Shown: one piece after another, positions 22,301-34,610 of the stretch
How the letters are laid out: every line of letters begins with the position of its first letter
Numbering within the stretch: the first letter of the stretch is position 1
NCBI GenBank assembly: GCA_027382625.1
Contig: JAJKFJ010021909.1
Location: forward strand, 1-64,000
Reading direction: 5' to 3'
Length of the DNA stretch: 64,000 nucleotides
From: Tetmemena sp. SeJ-2015
Taxonomy: Eukaryota > Ciliophora > Spirotrichea > Sporadotrichida > Oxytrichidae
The notes under the pieces: generated by a model
Databases searched by the model: none
Seen by the model: the letters and a program-made list of their open reading frames with translations, nothing else
What the model was told of the DNA's origin: nothing
Program-made: the position numbers and the translations under genes

Positions 22301-25300
22301 TACTCAAGTTCGCAGTCAAAATATCATATAAAACATAAACAACTTATTATTTAATAGTATAAATATGTGTAAATGTGAAGGGCATTCTAACCCAATAGAA
22401 TAAATTTGAATTTTTTATTTAATTTTTTAAAAATATAAATGTAACTCTAATCCAATTTTGACTACTTATCACTTATTCTTAAAATATTTAAGCTTATTAA
22501 ATGATTTTTAGAGTATAAATGATGGAATGAATTTATAAGTCACTACAGAGGATTCCTCTGTATCCCTCAGCACAAGAGCCTAAGGGAATAGGATTTTCAT
22601 CTACCTTTCCCATACAAGCAAAATAATAAGCTGCAGAGTACTCACATTGAACGATTTCAGATGAGGTGTTACTGTATCTCCAGTAACCAGGCTTGGGCCA
22701 TATTGAAGCACCTCCTTCGCATACTGCTTTGTAAGTTGGGCAGTCTGTGCAAGTTCCAGGTTCAGTTTGCTTATCTAGACTGTATGAGTCTGGGCCTTCA
22801 CATTTAACAAACTAAGCATAAACATTACTTTATGTTTGACAGATTAATAGATTGAACACACTTTCCATTTTGAGTGAATCTCTCTCCTGGTAGACACAGT
22901 CTCAGGTTAACCTTGATTTCCAAGTCAAGAGCAGTAACGTTTAGGGAAGCCATATAATCCACATTGCTTTGCTTGGTTAAGTCAATTCCATCTGTCTACA
23001 CAATCTAATTACAATTTTCATCTTTTTAATAGACATTATAAATTTATGAACGATAATATATCCAATGATGAATTGAAAGATCTTGTAGTTGTGGCCTGGA
23101 TTGGCAGACAAAATAATAAAATGATGTCCTTAATCTAGGTGACTCCATTCTTCACGAACAAAATGTTGGTTCCTTCAATGACAGGATATTATATACCCAC
23201 AATCTAACCATATTTGTCGATAACTCCAATAAGAGTTGTTGTGAGAGGACTACCACTAACTTGACTACTCAGTGAGAAGTTTGCATCGTACACTATGTAG
23301 TCAACGTAATTGTCTGACACATCTGCCTGCAGTCTTCTTCTTCCACTCTCAGCAATAATAGCCATCTACTTTTCATAAGTGTCACTTTCTATCTTCACCA
23401 AACGCTGTGAAAGCAAGCAATATTTATGAGCTTTTTAAACAAATATTGCTTCCATAAAACACAGCTGAATTATTCTTGAAGTAAAGATTTTTATTTCCCT
23501 TATTTTTAATTGTAAAATAAGTTTGAGTTTAGAGGTTATCAAAATCAAAAGTGGGTTCTATTTAATCCCAGTAGATAGCACCTCCTCTGTATTTGGCTGA
23601 ATTTTTAGTGAAGTTGTTTCCTCCTCCAACGTCCATAGTGCAAGTATCAAGTCTGCTCGTAGAGCATGTAAAATAGATGGCTCCACCTGAGCCTCTGCCC
23701 TGGGACTTAGATGCGTCTTAGAATCCAACTGCACTGTTGTTTAGGAAAACTGAGTTGGTAATAAGGAAAGAGGTTGTAGAGAGGGCATAGAGCACTCCTC
23801 CATAAGGTGACCAATTGCTGTCGAAGGTGGACTGGTCGATGATGTATCTGTACTCGTTTGTGTTGTCAGTATTTTGATTATCTGCCTCTTCTATATAGAT
23901 GGCACCTCCATAGCGTGCATAGCAGTTGCTCACTGTTGACTTATTGAATTGGAAATTGTTGCAGTTAACGCACTGCACAGCTGAACCATAAGTCAATTGA
24001 GATGTTTGAGAACTATTCTCTAAAATCAAATTTAAGCCTCTTAAATTCAAATAGTGTTTACTCAATAATTCCAGTGAAGGAAGAATTGATGAACACGATT
24101 TCTGCCAACTCAACGTAGAAAGAAGTCTTTCCAATAGTGTTAACCACCTACAGGCCATCCAAATAGTTGAGTCCATTAGAGCAATAAAATAATTTATAGA
24201 GTTTGACAAGTAGAAGTCATCTCCATTAAGTGCAGCTTAGTTATCTCTAAACAAAGTATTTTTGAGATCGACGTGATCGAAGTCCATGGCTTCAATTGCT
24301 CCTCCATAAGTTTGAGAGTAGTTATCCAAGAACTGAGAATCCTCAATGGTTAGCACGCACTAGTTTTGAATGTAAATGGCTCCTCCTCTTTCAGCGCTTC
24401 CATACTAGAATGTGGTGCCGTAGATTCCTAAGTTTACATCTGAAATAACGAAGATAAATGCGCCCATTTAAAATTGGAATATTTTAAAATATAAATAAAA
24501 TAGCAATTATTAATGATTGATATATCTGTCTATTATTATCCTTAATCATCCAAGGGCACATTTAAAGTTTTCGAGGGATAAGTAAAGTTAGAATTCACAA
24601 TTACTACTAAAATATCACATATTTCAGACTAGATTATAATCCTAATATAACTATAGTCAATTTATTATAAATTCAATATTGAAAATTACTAACTCAAATA
24701 TAATCAATTCATGAAGATTAAATACCTATCTAAATAAATGGAGGGTATTTTTAGTTAAAAGAGGTTTATATTATGTCTCCATAACCAACTAGTAGATTTT
24801 TAGAGTAATCAGAGGCCATGTTGTTGTAGAAGAGAGAGTTTTCAATTCTGACGTTGCACTTGATCAAAGACATGGTAGCTTTTTAGGCTTTATTATTCAT
24901 TGAATATATTTCAATCAGATGAGTAATTCAATTTGAATTTTAAATTTTTATCCCTAACTAATTTAAAAGAAAGACATTAAGGAAAAATACAATTGATAAC
25001 GAGTAAGAGAGAATGAGATTCATATATTCACTTCTCTCTCAAATACTCTTCTTCACTCCTAATAAATCAATCTATATGCGAAAATACATATATCGCCACT
25101 TAAAATTTATTTGGATTTAGGCTGAACATATTAAAATTTATTTATTTTAAAGTTTAATTTTGATCATTTAAAATTGTGTGGTATATTCTAGATCTTAGAG
25201 TTCTTGATGACAGTGAATTGAGTGTCACTGGCATCAAGGATTTGCATTATTTAAAATATAATACATGACCGAGTAACTTGGTGCATAGTTTCCATCGAAG

Positions 25301-28300
25301 GTGCAGTTGTCCACTATGATTGAGGAGTTCGACTGCACCAGAATAACTTTAAATATTTGTAACTCCAGCTGTTTGAGAGGCTAAAATAATAAGGCTTAGT
25401 TATTTAGGAAGACTGAATCAATGATGTTCACTAAACTATTATCAATCAACACTTATCATCCACTAAAATATATTTATTTAACTAAAACAATATCAATTTA
25501 CTCTAATTTTAATATATATCAACTTACTCTATATTTTTGTTCTTCCAACATTTACTATTATTAAACTGTTAAAGAAAATTTACGTTACCTCTCCAATTTT
25601 ATTTAAATTAGTTAATATCAGAGACGGTGATAACTCCTCCCAATAAATTTAAAATAAATAATTTGGTAATCCACGGAGCCTTTATTGGAAAGGAACTGGG
25701 AATTTTAAATAGTCATGTTGCTCTTAGCGATTGTGAAGACACTTCCTGCATCTCCTGACAGACCTGAGTAGTAATTAAATGATTTATAATTGTTTGACTC
25801 CATGATGTTTGACTCATAGAGATAGAAGTAAGTTCTGGTGTTTGTGAGTTAGCAGTTGGTTACTCTTGTTTACGTGATTGACACTGACTTTCAAAAATAT
25901 TTACTTGGGGTTCAGCAAATTAATCTTTACTTAAAATAAATAGATGTAGGCTTGCGCAGAACTAGCACTAGGGTCGCAATCGTGAGAGAGTTTGTTGATT
26001 GTAATAACTAGATCAGAGTTGGCTGAATACAAGAACGCTCCTGGAGCTGAAGACGAGGTCTTCCCTATGGTGATGTTTGTAATGTTCAAAGTCAATCCAT
26101 TCAAGATTCAAATTAAAATAAGGTGTTGATAAAGCCTCCAAGGGAACTACTAGATGAGTCAGACACATAGTTGTTCTCCAGAGTCAAGTATGTATATGGG
26201 TACTGAGAGAAGATACTTCCTCCCTTCAGTGCAGTTTTATATTTGTTAAAGTTACACTAATGAAATTGCATGACTTAATTACCAAAACCTGATCTCTTGT
26301 TTCTAGAATTTCATCAGCATTTTCTATATTTAATATTGTTTTAAATATTTTGGTCAAGAACTATAGCTCCTCCTAATATAAACTTATAAGTATTTAAATT
26401 ATATAATGTTTTATTGATTTAATTAGTTTAGAATTGATGGTCTGGAAAGTCACATAATAAATAAAGCATTGTAGATGTTAGTGTATCCATTAGCTTTTGT
26501 GGTGATGCATGCTCCACTCTGTCCTGAGCTTATAGATGTGAATGATGAGTTTGATATGGTTAGATTGGATTATAAAAAATAAGTATCCTACAATAAACCC
26601 CAGGAGAGAATTATATAATTTATACTTATAATTTATATTATATAAAGTAATAATGTAATAGCATAAAATGAGTTTTAAATGTAGAGAGTACCTTGATTCT
26701 TAAATAATGAATCTTAGAAATGAAATTGGAGAATTTTGAGTTAGTGACTGTGACTGCAGTGTGTGTAGCATTGACAAAGGCGCCATAGTCTTCATTTTAA
26801 CAGTTTCTTGCAGTGACTGTGTCAAAAGTAATCATGCTCATGTATGCATTAATTAATTTGAGCAAGAGTAAACAATCCGTATTAAGCTTGGGTTGAACTG
26901 AACCACTGTGATTGGTAACTTGCATTTAAAAAATAGCAGCCAAGGTTGTCAAAGTAGTATCAGTAGTAGCGTAGCAATCAAATGTAGTGTTCTCAATTTT
27001 GAAGAATCAATATTCTTATTTTAAGATACTGTCGGGATCTGTGCAATATAAAATGCATTTATATGCAATGACTGATCTTACCTAGATAATATGTTCCAAA
27101 GCTTTCGAAAAGAGACCCAGTAATCCACATTGTTTTTTAATTTAGTTCCTTTGAAAACTGATGGGAAGTAGAAAAGTCCTAATTAATTTAAAATTCCTCC
27201 TGTGGAGGTCTAGATCATTTGGAAAGTAAAAATAAATAAATTCAGTGCTAGCAGAAACTGTTATTTTGGAAAGTGAAGTTGAACTGATGTAGAAAACACC
27301 ACTAAACTGACCAATACAGTTAAATTTATTTAATCGTAATTTATTCAGTTTTTGAAAGTAGTATTCTGCAAAAGAATTGTTCCCAGCTTAGTGGAGAGTG
27401 TATCAACCACTAAGAACATTGATTCCATGAACGAGATTTAATTATAATCCTATTTAATTATTAAAGAGATGTTTTAAACTACCACGTTAATTATATTATA
27501 CAAAAACAGTTAGTAAGGTTTAAGGTATTTAACTATCCTGAACACTCATCAGTCCTCCAAAATTTAAATAATCCACTGAAGTTTGCTTTATTCACGTTTG
27601 TAAATATAAATATGTCCCATCCAATCTAAATCTACAAAATGTTATAATAAATTAAACTAAAATGAAGAATGATAATTCAATTATTTATCAGTTGTAGTTA
27701 TCACACTTTCAATTAAAAAAATAATAAAAACAATTGAAAATAAAATCTGATTAATGAAGTCTATAACGCGCTTCACTCGATTCACAGTTTTGTACGTTAT
27801 GCCATTTCAACGATAGATGTTTGCTACAGTCTACGGAGAGATCTTGAGATAAGGAAACTATCTATGGAAGATCTTCGCGCGCTACTCCAAACTGAAGTGC
27901 GCTTAGTGGCGAAGAGTTTGAGGATCAATCAAATAATTGATGTGCACATCTTGAAACTTAGAAGTGCGATGAGGAACAGCTGCAACTCCTAACTTTCTCA
28001 TCTGCAAAGCAACTTTCAAATGCGAGAGTATAGTGTGGCACTCTCAACATTTTTGCGATGGAGTTGATGTTGAGAACTGGCTATTACTACTGATAAGGGT
28101 GACTACATCCATACCTTAGAGTCAAAATGAAACTGAGATAGGATGGATCATGTAGTTATTTTTGAGTAATTTCGCGTTTGACTCGCATGATTATAAGTAT
28201 TTTAGATATTTTCGAAAGGATGATTATTGATTGATAAAAAAGAGATTAAAAGAAACTGCCCATCCTTAGTATTGATAGTTTCTAATTTCTCTGATTAATT

Positions 28301-31300
28301 GCACTATTACTTTTAATTAGATTATTAAATAAATTATTTTAATTATAATTTATGATATTTTTCTTTACCCTTCCACTACCTCAAAAAAACGTTACATCCA
28401 TTATTAATCCTTGCCGATTTGAATCTTCTGCTAGTTTGTCACTTCGATTGCGATATCATAATCTTACTAATTTGGATGAATGATTTTGGAGTATTTCGGT
28501 ACGGTCTTATCACTATGTCAGATATTTATGAAATTACTTAATTTATTAATTCTATGAATTAATGAGGTTCGAATCCGATTCATATTATTTTAATTTTCCG
28601 ACCGTTTCCAATTGGCCATCCATGCCCCTCCTACTACCTTTTTTTACTCTTTATTTTATAGTCTTTACCCTTGATTTCCCTTCGAATTAGAGCCATAAAT
28701 AAGTTAGTTCTTCATAATTTATTCTCACTTTCTTATCATATTATTGGGTTTTTAATACAAAAGTAGTTATTGCTGGCGTTTGAAATACCCTGTAAGCCCA
28801 TCCCAAGCCTAAACTATTCAAAATCTTAGCATTCGTTTCTCTGAAATATTAATTTTTTATTTAATAAAATTATTTAATCTTATAAATAAAAAATATGAGC
28901 TTTATTCTTTTTTTATTCATTATTTTAGAAATTTTCGATCTGTGTTATAATTTCTTTATTAAAATTAAATAGATTTTAAGTTATATCTTATAACAAGTTC
29001 TGAAAGAAGACTATTGCAACTCATAGATATTAAAATACCCATAATATTTAAAAAGAAATTGTAAAAAGATGTGCATCTAATTATGAAATAAGAGAATTTA
29101 TTGGAAAAAGGAATTAAATTAAAAATAAAATTGAATTGAAAGTAGGATGTAGACCTGCCTCATATTTTAATATAGAAAGCATAAGATTAGATTATCGTGG
29201 TTTTTACTAGAAATAAATTATTCTAGAATCTTTTATCGTTCATTTATTCTGAATATTTTTAAGAAAATCTGGAATTACTTAAATTTCTAATAAATTTACT
29301 TCGTTGACAACAATAACATATCCTTATTACTTATTATATTCTCTTCCGAATACCTCGAGTCTAAAGCCGACCTGAATGATAGTCTGGATTAGATCGTAGA
29401 TCGATTGAGGCTTCTACGACGCTATGCGCAGCACCTCCCTGAAGGTATTACTGACTACCTTCATATTCATCATCTCTCTCATTTCCTTGTCAGTCCTTTG
29501 AATCCAACCAAGCACGTTCGTGGCAATGAAGAAAGAATATGCCCAACTCTCTTGAGCTCTTCTCCGTTTTCCTTAATCTTCTCCAAGATATCTCTTCCAT
29601 TAGCTTGTAGCCCGAAGATCTCATAATGGAAATTCCCTTCTGAAATTTTCCATTCATCTCCCAGAGAAATAGAAAGCACCTTTCTTGCTCGATTCCCACT
29701 TGCATTTTCTAATTCTCCTCATGGTTCAATGTCACATAGGAGTGCCTCAAATCTGTCCTCTTCCTGGGGGGATTCATAACAATCACTCTTAACAGTGAGC
29801 TTTTTGCATATGTTGCGGATTTTAGCTCATATTTTAAATCTCTTTCTCTTTTCCTGAATCATTTTTACATCAGCACCTTCCTGCAGAGAATATGAGACAG
29901 ACGTCACCTTCCTAGAAGACTTTAGATTGCCTGTTTAGGGTTAAAATTTAGCATTAATAAGTATTAATAAAGAAATTAATTATACACAACTTATTTTCAC
30001 TTTCTTATCATATTATGGGGTTTTATTGGTAGTCATTGTTTGGAGGTTAAAAAATAAAATAATTAAAAGTTGCAGTTTTAAACAGTGTTAGAATCTGAAT
30101 AAACTGATGAAGAAGCAACTTTATATAGGACACCTAAGCTTCCTAGTCCATTTTTATTAAAACCTAATCCTAAATTTGATTTTAATTATATAAATACATT
30201 GCAATCAAGAGTATTGTTGGTAAAATACATAGTGTTGATTGTGTCAGTTTAAAATAAATTTAAATGTAATAGGAGGTATTCTTAGAGGAGAATCCTTTGA
30301 TAATTAAAAACTATTTATGATCGTAATGTTCTTGATTTAGACGTAGCCAACGTTATAAAGCTTGATAAAAGACTTTAATAATATTTTTAGGCGCTACAGA
30401 GCCTGAAGAAGCAACAATATGGCTTTAAAAGTTGCTATGAATATAAATATTTATATAACTATCTGACAGATAGAATTAAGGAATGTTTGACAGCGAAATA
30501 GAGGTTGCCATAGAGTCACAAATTAAAAATATATTCACAGTTAATGTTACTTGTTGCAAGTATTTATATTTTAAGTTTTGACATTCTCACGATAGTAGTT
30601 TTATTTTAATTTAAGAGTTAACCCACTTCCCAAATTCATAAGCTGACAATTATTATTCAAATTATCGAAGAATTATATCAAACAATTGAATAAAATTGAT
30701 TAATAGAAACATTTGTGTCCTTGATTATATTTAATTTTGATGGTTATGGTTGCAAAATTGACTGTGGCGAGTGGCTTTGAATTGATGGTATAGTTTAATA
30801 TCAGACTACCCGCTGCTTAATAAATATAAACAGTAACACTTTTGAGTTTTGAATTGTAAGATTTTAGAAATCAAGGAAGCAGTCAGATCCTGAAAAGGCT
30901 AGATATATATTTGCTAAAATTTATATTTAGACCTGCCTTTGCATAGGAGGTAAGATATTATTCAAATATAGTTAATTGATATCTTGAGTTTGAATCTGAA
31001 AAAGTGCAAGAACCTGCAGAAGAAAAAAATACTTAAGAAGCATTAAATGAATAAAGTTATTTAGAATTTAAATTTATTTAGCTTGATCTAACTTGAAGAC
31101 TCCTCCAGCCAAGCTTGTGTAAATTCGTTAGAAGGTGTTAGATACTGAGACAAAATATTAAATTTAAACAACCTGCTTATTGAATGCTTGGATATTAAAT
31201 AGGGCTCCGAAGGGAAGTTATAGAGCTGTGTTTATAGGATCAATTTAATATTATTAAGATCAAGAGAAGTACCTGTGAAAACGCAATTTTACACGCTAAC

Positions 31301-31844
31301 ATTAAAAATTGACAACCATTTTAAACTAGGACCTGAGTGGATTGGAGCAGAGGCATGCTTAAATAAATATAGGCATTTAGAAGAATTCACCCATGGCATT
31401 TAAGTTAGCCAGCTGAGCGACTGTGCAATCGGTTCCAATTGTGCAATAGCTTAAAAATAAATATTCTTAAACCGTAGAGGTTTGAAACTTTTTATTTATA
31501 ATAAATGAGTTTTAAACTGTAATACCAGTGCCCTTGAAATAGGTGTTTGTGACGGTAGAATCTCTCATGTCGAACTTGAGCAACCTCTTTATTATTTATC
31601 TTTGCGTAGATGAATCCTCCTCCAATATTTGTATCAGTACCTAATAAAAAATTGAAAGATATTGAATGAATGCCAAGATATAAATAAATGAAATTGAATG
31701 GTTAGGTTGGATATGAGTATGGAAGGTTTGAGATAATTAATAACAAATAAATAATACCACTAAATTAAATTCCTGTATTTCTGTTACTATAAAATATTTG
31801 ATTTGATGAATAAGGTCTTTAGCTTCTTTGTGAGTAATAAGTTT
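19330..31844 (-). CDS. Large beta-helix/Cys-rich/multi-TM surface protein, locus B (scrambled; body on minus strand)
   Basis: Reading from 31844 downwards the minus strand carries many segments separated by 20-100 bp AT-rich inserts. The order is a long right-handed beta-helix (31.8-23.4 kb, for example GGVLYALSTTSFLITNSVFL at 23.7-23.8 kb), a post-helix domain (23.4-23.0 kb), a Cys-rich domain, several membrane helices and a Lys-rich tail. This is the layout of giant ciliate transmembrane beta-helix proteins. The signal-peptide segment is not on this strand: it sits inverted at 31896-32107, and its end pointer AAACT matches the pointer starting the body at 31840-31844. A 2.4 kb non-coding block with transposon remnants (27.7-30.05 kb) splits the helix region. 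The likely role is cell-surface adhesion or sensing; the ligand is unknown. The individual IES set is only partly resolved. Confidence 0.75.
19370..20410 (-). CDS. Locus B, cytoplasmic Lys-rich C-terminal tail
   Basis: Two linked pieces. 20410-20111 has a His-rich and helical stretch (EEHDHHHEQFMQIVEDLNAM, then VVGKDRLKLNEEVM) following the last membrane helices. 20100-19370 is a low-complexity basic/acidic tail (KKKSKKKEMSKKNRDPSGSK; TEAKGKGKNK; QFSDEDDYG). Two in-frame TAG/TAA codons read as Gln carry it past the standard-code stops to about 19340. The plus-strand frames at 19369-20103 and 20138-20452 are shadows. Tails like this usually face the cytoplasm and may anchor the protein to the cortex, but that is inference. 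Confidence 0.65.
20440..22260 (-). CDS. Locus B, multi-pass membrane region
   Basis: Successive hydrophobic helices separated by loops: at 22260-22150 a helix directly after the Cys-rich end (CGACPSKTVN then IVRIVFILLGVILLIVFLIY), MIMIGLLPFILIIFCAIAW (21.82 kb) before a charged loop, AIPSLILWGVGIPMFALIVL (21.1 kb), then GFLYKGYKVKYFYWEVVIMY and RKILIICIAVFI, followed by further helices to 20.5 kb. The GFLYxGYK...YYWE...RK signature recurs in large eukaryotic beta-helix and EGF-type membrane proteins of protists. Frame breaks at about 21.5, 21.25, 20.92 and 20.54 kb mark inserts. Confidence 0.7.
22540..22815 (-). CDS. Locus B, Cys-rich domain
   Basis: The minus strand reads FVKCEGPDSYS ... 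CTDCPTYKAVCEGG ... PKPGYWRYSN ... VQCEYSAAYYFACMGK ... GSCAEGYRG. The C-x2-C / CxGG / GYWR / C...C...GY pattern is the juxtamembrane cysteine module seen in ciliate beta-helix membrane proteins. It is followed after a short insert by the first membrane helix. Confidence 0.7.
27730..28190 (-). pseudogene. Tc1/mariner (IS630-like) transposase N-terminal fragment
   Basis: The minus strand starts at ATG about 28187 (MRVKREITQKQLHDPSYLSF) and includes a first helix-turn-helix-like stretch VLNINSIAKMLRVPHYTLAF. Another frame then gives LEQRAKIFHRQFPYLKISPQTVANIYR and NGITYKTVNRVKR, the spacing of a second HTH (F-P-x-x-K-I-S-x-x-T-V-x-x-I-Y-R) plus the basic linker before the DDE domain. At least one frameshift and one TGA break it, and no DDE domain follows, so it is a relic. 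Hypotrich germlines carry such transposons (TBE family); assignment to TBE itself is inference. Confidence 0.6.
28205..28770 (+). repeat. Dispersed repeat B, copy 2
   Basis: Counterpart of 6890-7450. Contains a perfect pol III B box, GGTTCGAATCC, at 28565-28575. Its last 60 bp recur at 29985-30050. Confidence 0.5.
29480..29940 (-). pseudogene. Decayed ORF, probably transposon-derived
   Basis: One minus-strand frame stays coherent from about 29940 to 29480 except for two TGA codons. It includes CKKLTVKSDCYESPQEEDRF, KVLSISLGDEWKISEGNFHY and EKIKENGEELKRVGHIL. GC is higher than in the flanks. It lies between the two direct repeats at 28.7 and 30.0 kb. The product is not recognised; it is neither beta-helix nor an obvious transposase. 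Confidence 0.45.
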
Positions 31845-31895
31845 CTTAGAAAAAAATATGAATTTATATTTTAAAGGAAGATAGTATTGACTAAA

Positions 31896-32107
31896 ATGAT
31901 AAAACTAGCTGTCAATAAGCTAGGTTTGCTGCTTGCAACATTGCTACTTTTGCAAGGAGCAATTGGAGCAAGTCCATAGGAGCAAACCATCAATTAACAC
32001 AAAGATTCTAAAAGAAATTTGATAACCTACACTGCAAATAATGCAACCCACATCATTGTTGAAGGTCAAACCATTACTCTCACTAACTTTATTAAAACAA
32101 GTAAACT
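31896..32107 (+). CDS. Locus B, inverted first MDS with signal peptide
   Basis: ATG 31896 begins a clear signal peptide (MIKLAVNKLGLLLATLLLLQ, then GAIGAS), followed by TAG/TAA read as Gln and a short mature start ending TNFIKTSK. It is on the opposite strand to the gene body. Its 3' end bears AAACT (32103-32107); the body starts on the minus strand with AAACT (31844-31840). Joining at the pointer keeps the frame: ...ACA AGT AAA CTT ATT ACT. The two pieces therefore look like MDS 1 and MDS 2 of one gene with one inverted, as in the scrambled genes of hypotrichs. Confidence 0.7.
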
Positions 32108-33394
32108 GATAATATATTGGAAAATATAATAAAATATTTAAATTATAATTATTTCCAAATGATTTGCAGAAGACTCAATTGAAGAACCTCATGTTAAAAT
32201 TATTATTAGTTCATTCGTTAATTATAAACTTTATATCTTTGCTGATTTTGTGGAATAGTGCTCTTTTCAGAATTATTAGAGTCAAAAAGTTTAATGGAGG
32301 TTAAAATTAACTAATGAACAGGAAATTTTTAATAATTTTTAAAAAAGGGAAAAAGATTTTAATTTTGATAGAATTGAACAAATTTTAAAAAATCATTTTA
32401 AATTTTTAAATTTTTTTTTAACTAATAACCCTATTCAATATTTAAACAAGTTTTGGATTTAAATTTAAAAATTATTATTTATAGCATTATAAAAATTTAT
32501 AAGGGGATATGGAGCAATGTAGCTTTTTTAAATTTTAAATCTTATTGATTCTTCTCAATGAGATTATATTAAATTCATTGATATATTAAATCTATAAGGA
32601 CAAAATTAATTATTATTAATTGTATAAGAATTAAATAAAAACCTAATTATTATACAATAAAAATTTAATGACTCTCTCGATTTAAAATGTGCTGGATTTC
32701 AAATATACACTTTGATAATTCTAAAATTTATTTCATTCAATTAAATAGATAAATATTAAACGCTATCTTCATTTTAAAATTATATTTTAATTAAAATATC
32801 AGTGCAATTGATTTGTAATGATATAAAGTTCTTGATAAATTTGTTGAAATGTCTGAATGCATAGTTATTTTTTTATAATTAAAACTTCTTCTTATCTAAA
32901 GCATTTTAATAAATTTTCTTGTTCAATTTAGAAATAAAATCTCTATTAAAAAAAATATTAATTTCTAGATGAATATATTTAAGCACTTAAATTAAAGTGA
33001 ATTATCTTACGAGCAACAATAATTTGATACATTACTATTTCCAAGGAAAACTTATTTTAATTTATTTAAAGTTTAAATAAATTTTATTTTTTAGTTTTAA
33101 ATTTTAAAAATTGGTTTATATTAGAAAATTTTTAAAATTATTAAAATATTCAAATATTTTTTTTTATTTTAAAGCATGCTAATATGTAAACTATAGATTG
33201 CTTTTATACTTATATAACTTTAAAGAATTATATTATTGAATTCTAAATTAGTAATCTATATTAGAGTAAATTATAAATTATTAAAGAAGGAGGAAGCATA
33301 TTTGCTAAATTATAAAATTCAATTTGCTTCTATCTTTAGAATTTCAAATGCTATATCCAAATTATTTTAATTAAGAAACATTTAATTTTTTATT

Positions 33395-34610
33395 ATAGAT
33401 AAGAATATGAGCGTGACTTCCACAGGCAATAATTTTAGTGGCTGTTATAATGGAGTTTTGGGTGGAATGTTCACACTCACAAATACTGTTTTCAAATTTA
33501 TATGCTACACATTTAATAATTATTTTTCACTGATACTGGTTCTACCTTTAACAACTAAAGTTTTATATTTATTATAGTAATAAATTAGAAAGTTAAAAAT
33601 TTTGGGACCCCCTGAAAAACACTAGGCACCGTCATTTTTTCCCTAAAGGGCTTTTTTTTTGGTACTCGTGGTTTGGGGGGTGATGCTTAAATGAGGAAGG
33701 GGATAATGGCAGAAACCCTCTGAAAGAATAATTAAAGTTAGGCATGGAAGGATGCATCTTGGGCAAACCTTTAGAATGAGCTGGACAGCAACAGCCCTTT
33801 TCGAGCACTTCTTGCTTGATTTTTAACTCAATTTTTTTATACTTTTATTTTTTTTAGGTACGCAAAAAGGGGGGCCCTTGCTTTAAAGAGTTTAGGTGGC
33901 GGGGGTGAACTTTTTAATATCACTATTCTGTGGTAGGTTCGGGGGTCAGATAAGTTTTACAGAAAATCATTGGGGTACACTTATTTATTATTCTGGGGCC
34001 CTTTTTTTTTCCCTTAATTATTATTTTAATTATATTTATTATTTATTTTAACATTTCTTCTGTAAAAGGAGGAGCGATAAGCTTGATAGGCTCAAATAGT
34101 TTTTCAGGAACGATTATACTAACCTGTTTGGTGAAACAAAAAAAAAAATATAGTTGAGGGAGCATTTATCTACTCCCAGGGCTAAATTGATGTCACTTAT
34201 GCATATATAATTTATTGTGCAGGGATAATAGCCAATAACTTATACGGATCTCCTAATTCTTTATTTATTAAATGGCGGCCTACAGTCTCACAGTGACAAC
34301 AGATAAATAACTTCTTACACTTCTAGACTCAGAGCCCTCCAAGGTGAATCAATTGATGACAATGATGAGCTGAGAATGCTTGCAACTAACTATCCCAGTA
34401 ATATCACTTTCAATGCCGCCACTTAAATTTCAAACGTCATGAGTGTCAAGTATGGAGGGTCCTCTAATTCAAACTCAAATATTTAAAATACAAAAATCAT
34501 ATCTCTATTATATATTGATGACGAACTGATGCAAATAACTATTTCTGGAGCGGTAACTATAAACCTATTAATTTTAAATATATATATTCTGTTTAATTAT
34601 TTAAAGGTTA
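33395..34610 (+). CDS. Partial beta-helix protein, locus C
   Basis: Plus-strand segments read SVTSTGNNFSGCYNGVLGGM, GGQISFTENHWGTLIYYSG, KGGAISLIGSNSFSGTIIL and GAFIYSQGQIDVTYAYIIYC. These are beta-helix rungs, followed by a post-helix domain (34280-34580: LRALQGESIDDNDELRMLAT ... KIISLLYIDDELMQITISGA) homologous in layout to 23.4-23.0 kb of locus B. No signal peptide, Cys-rich module or membrane helices are visible before the next gene at 35.4 kb. It is either a truncated paralogue or part of a scrambled gene with pieces outside the window. Runs such as GGGGGGCCC in 33.6-34.0 kb may be sequencing errors that disturb the frame. Confidence 0.55.

Larger units (their letters stand above)
27690..30055. 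other. 2.4 kb non-coding block inside locus B (large IES with transposon remnants)
   Basis: Beta-helix coding stops at about 30.06 kb and resumes at about 27.69 kb on the minus strand. Between lie a transposase-like fragment (27730-28190), dispersed repeat B (28205-28770), a decayed ORF (29480-29940) and two direct copies of a phrase, TTTTCACTTTCTTATCATAT..GGGTTTT, at about 28725 and 29988. The block must be removed to make a continuous gene. Confidence 0.6.
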
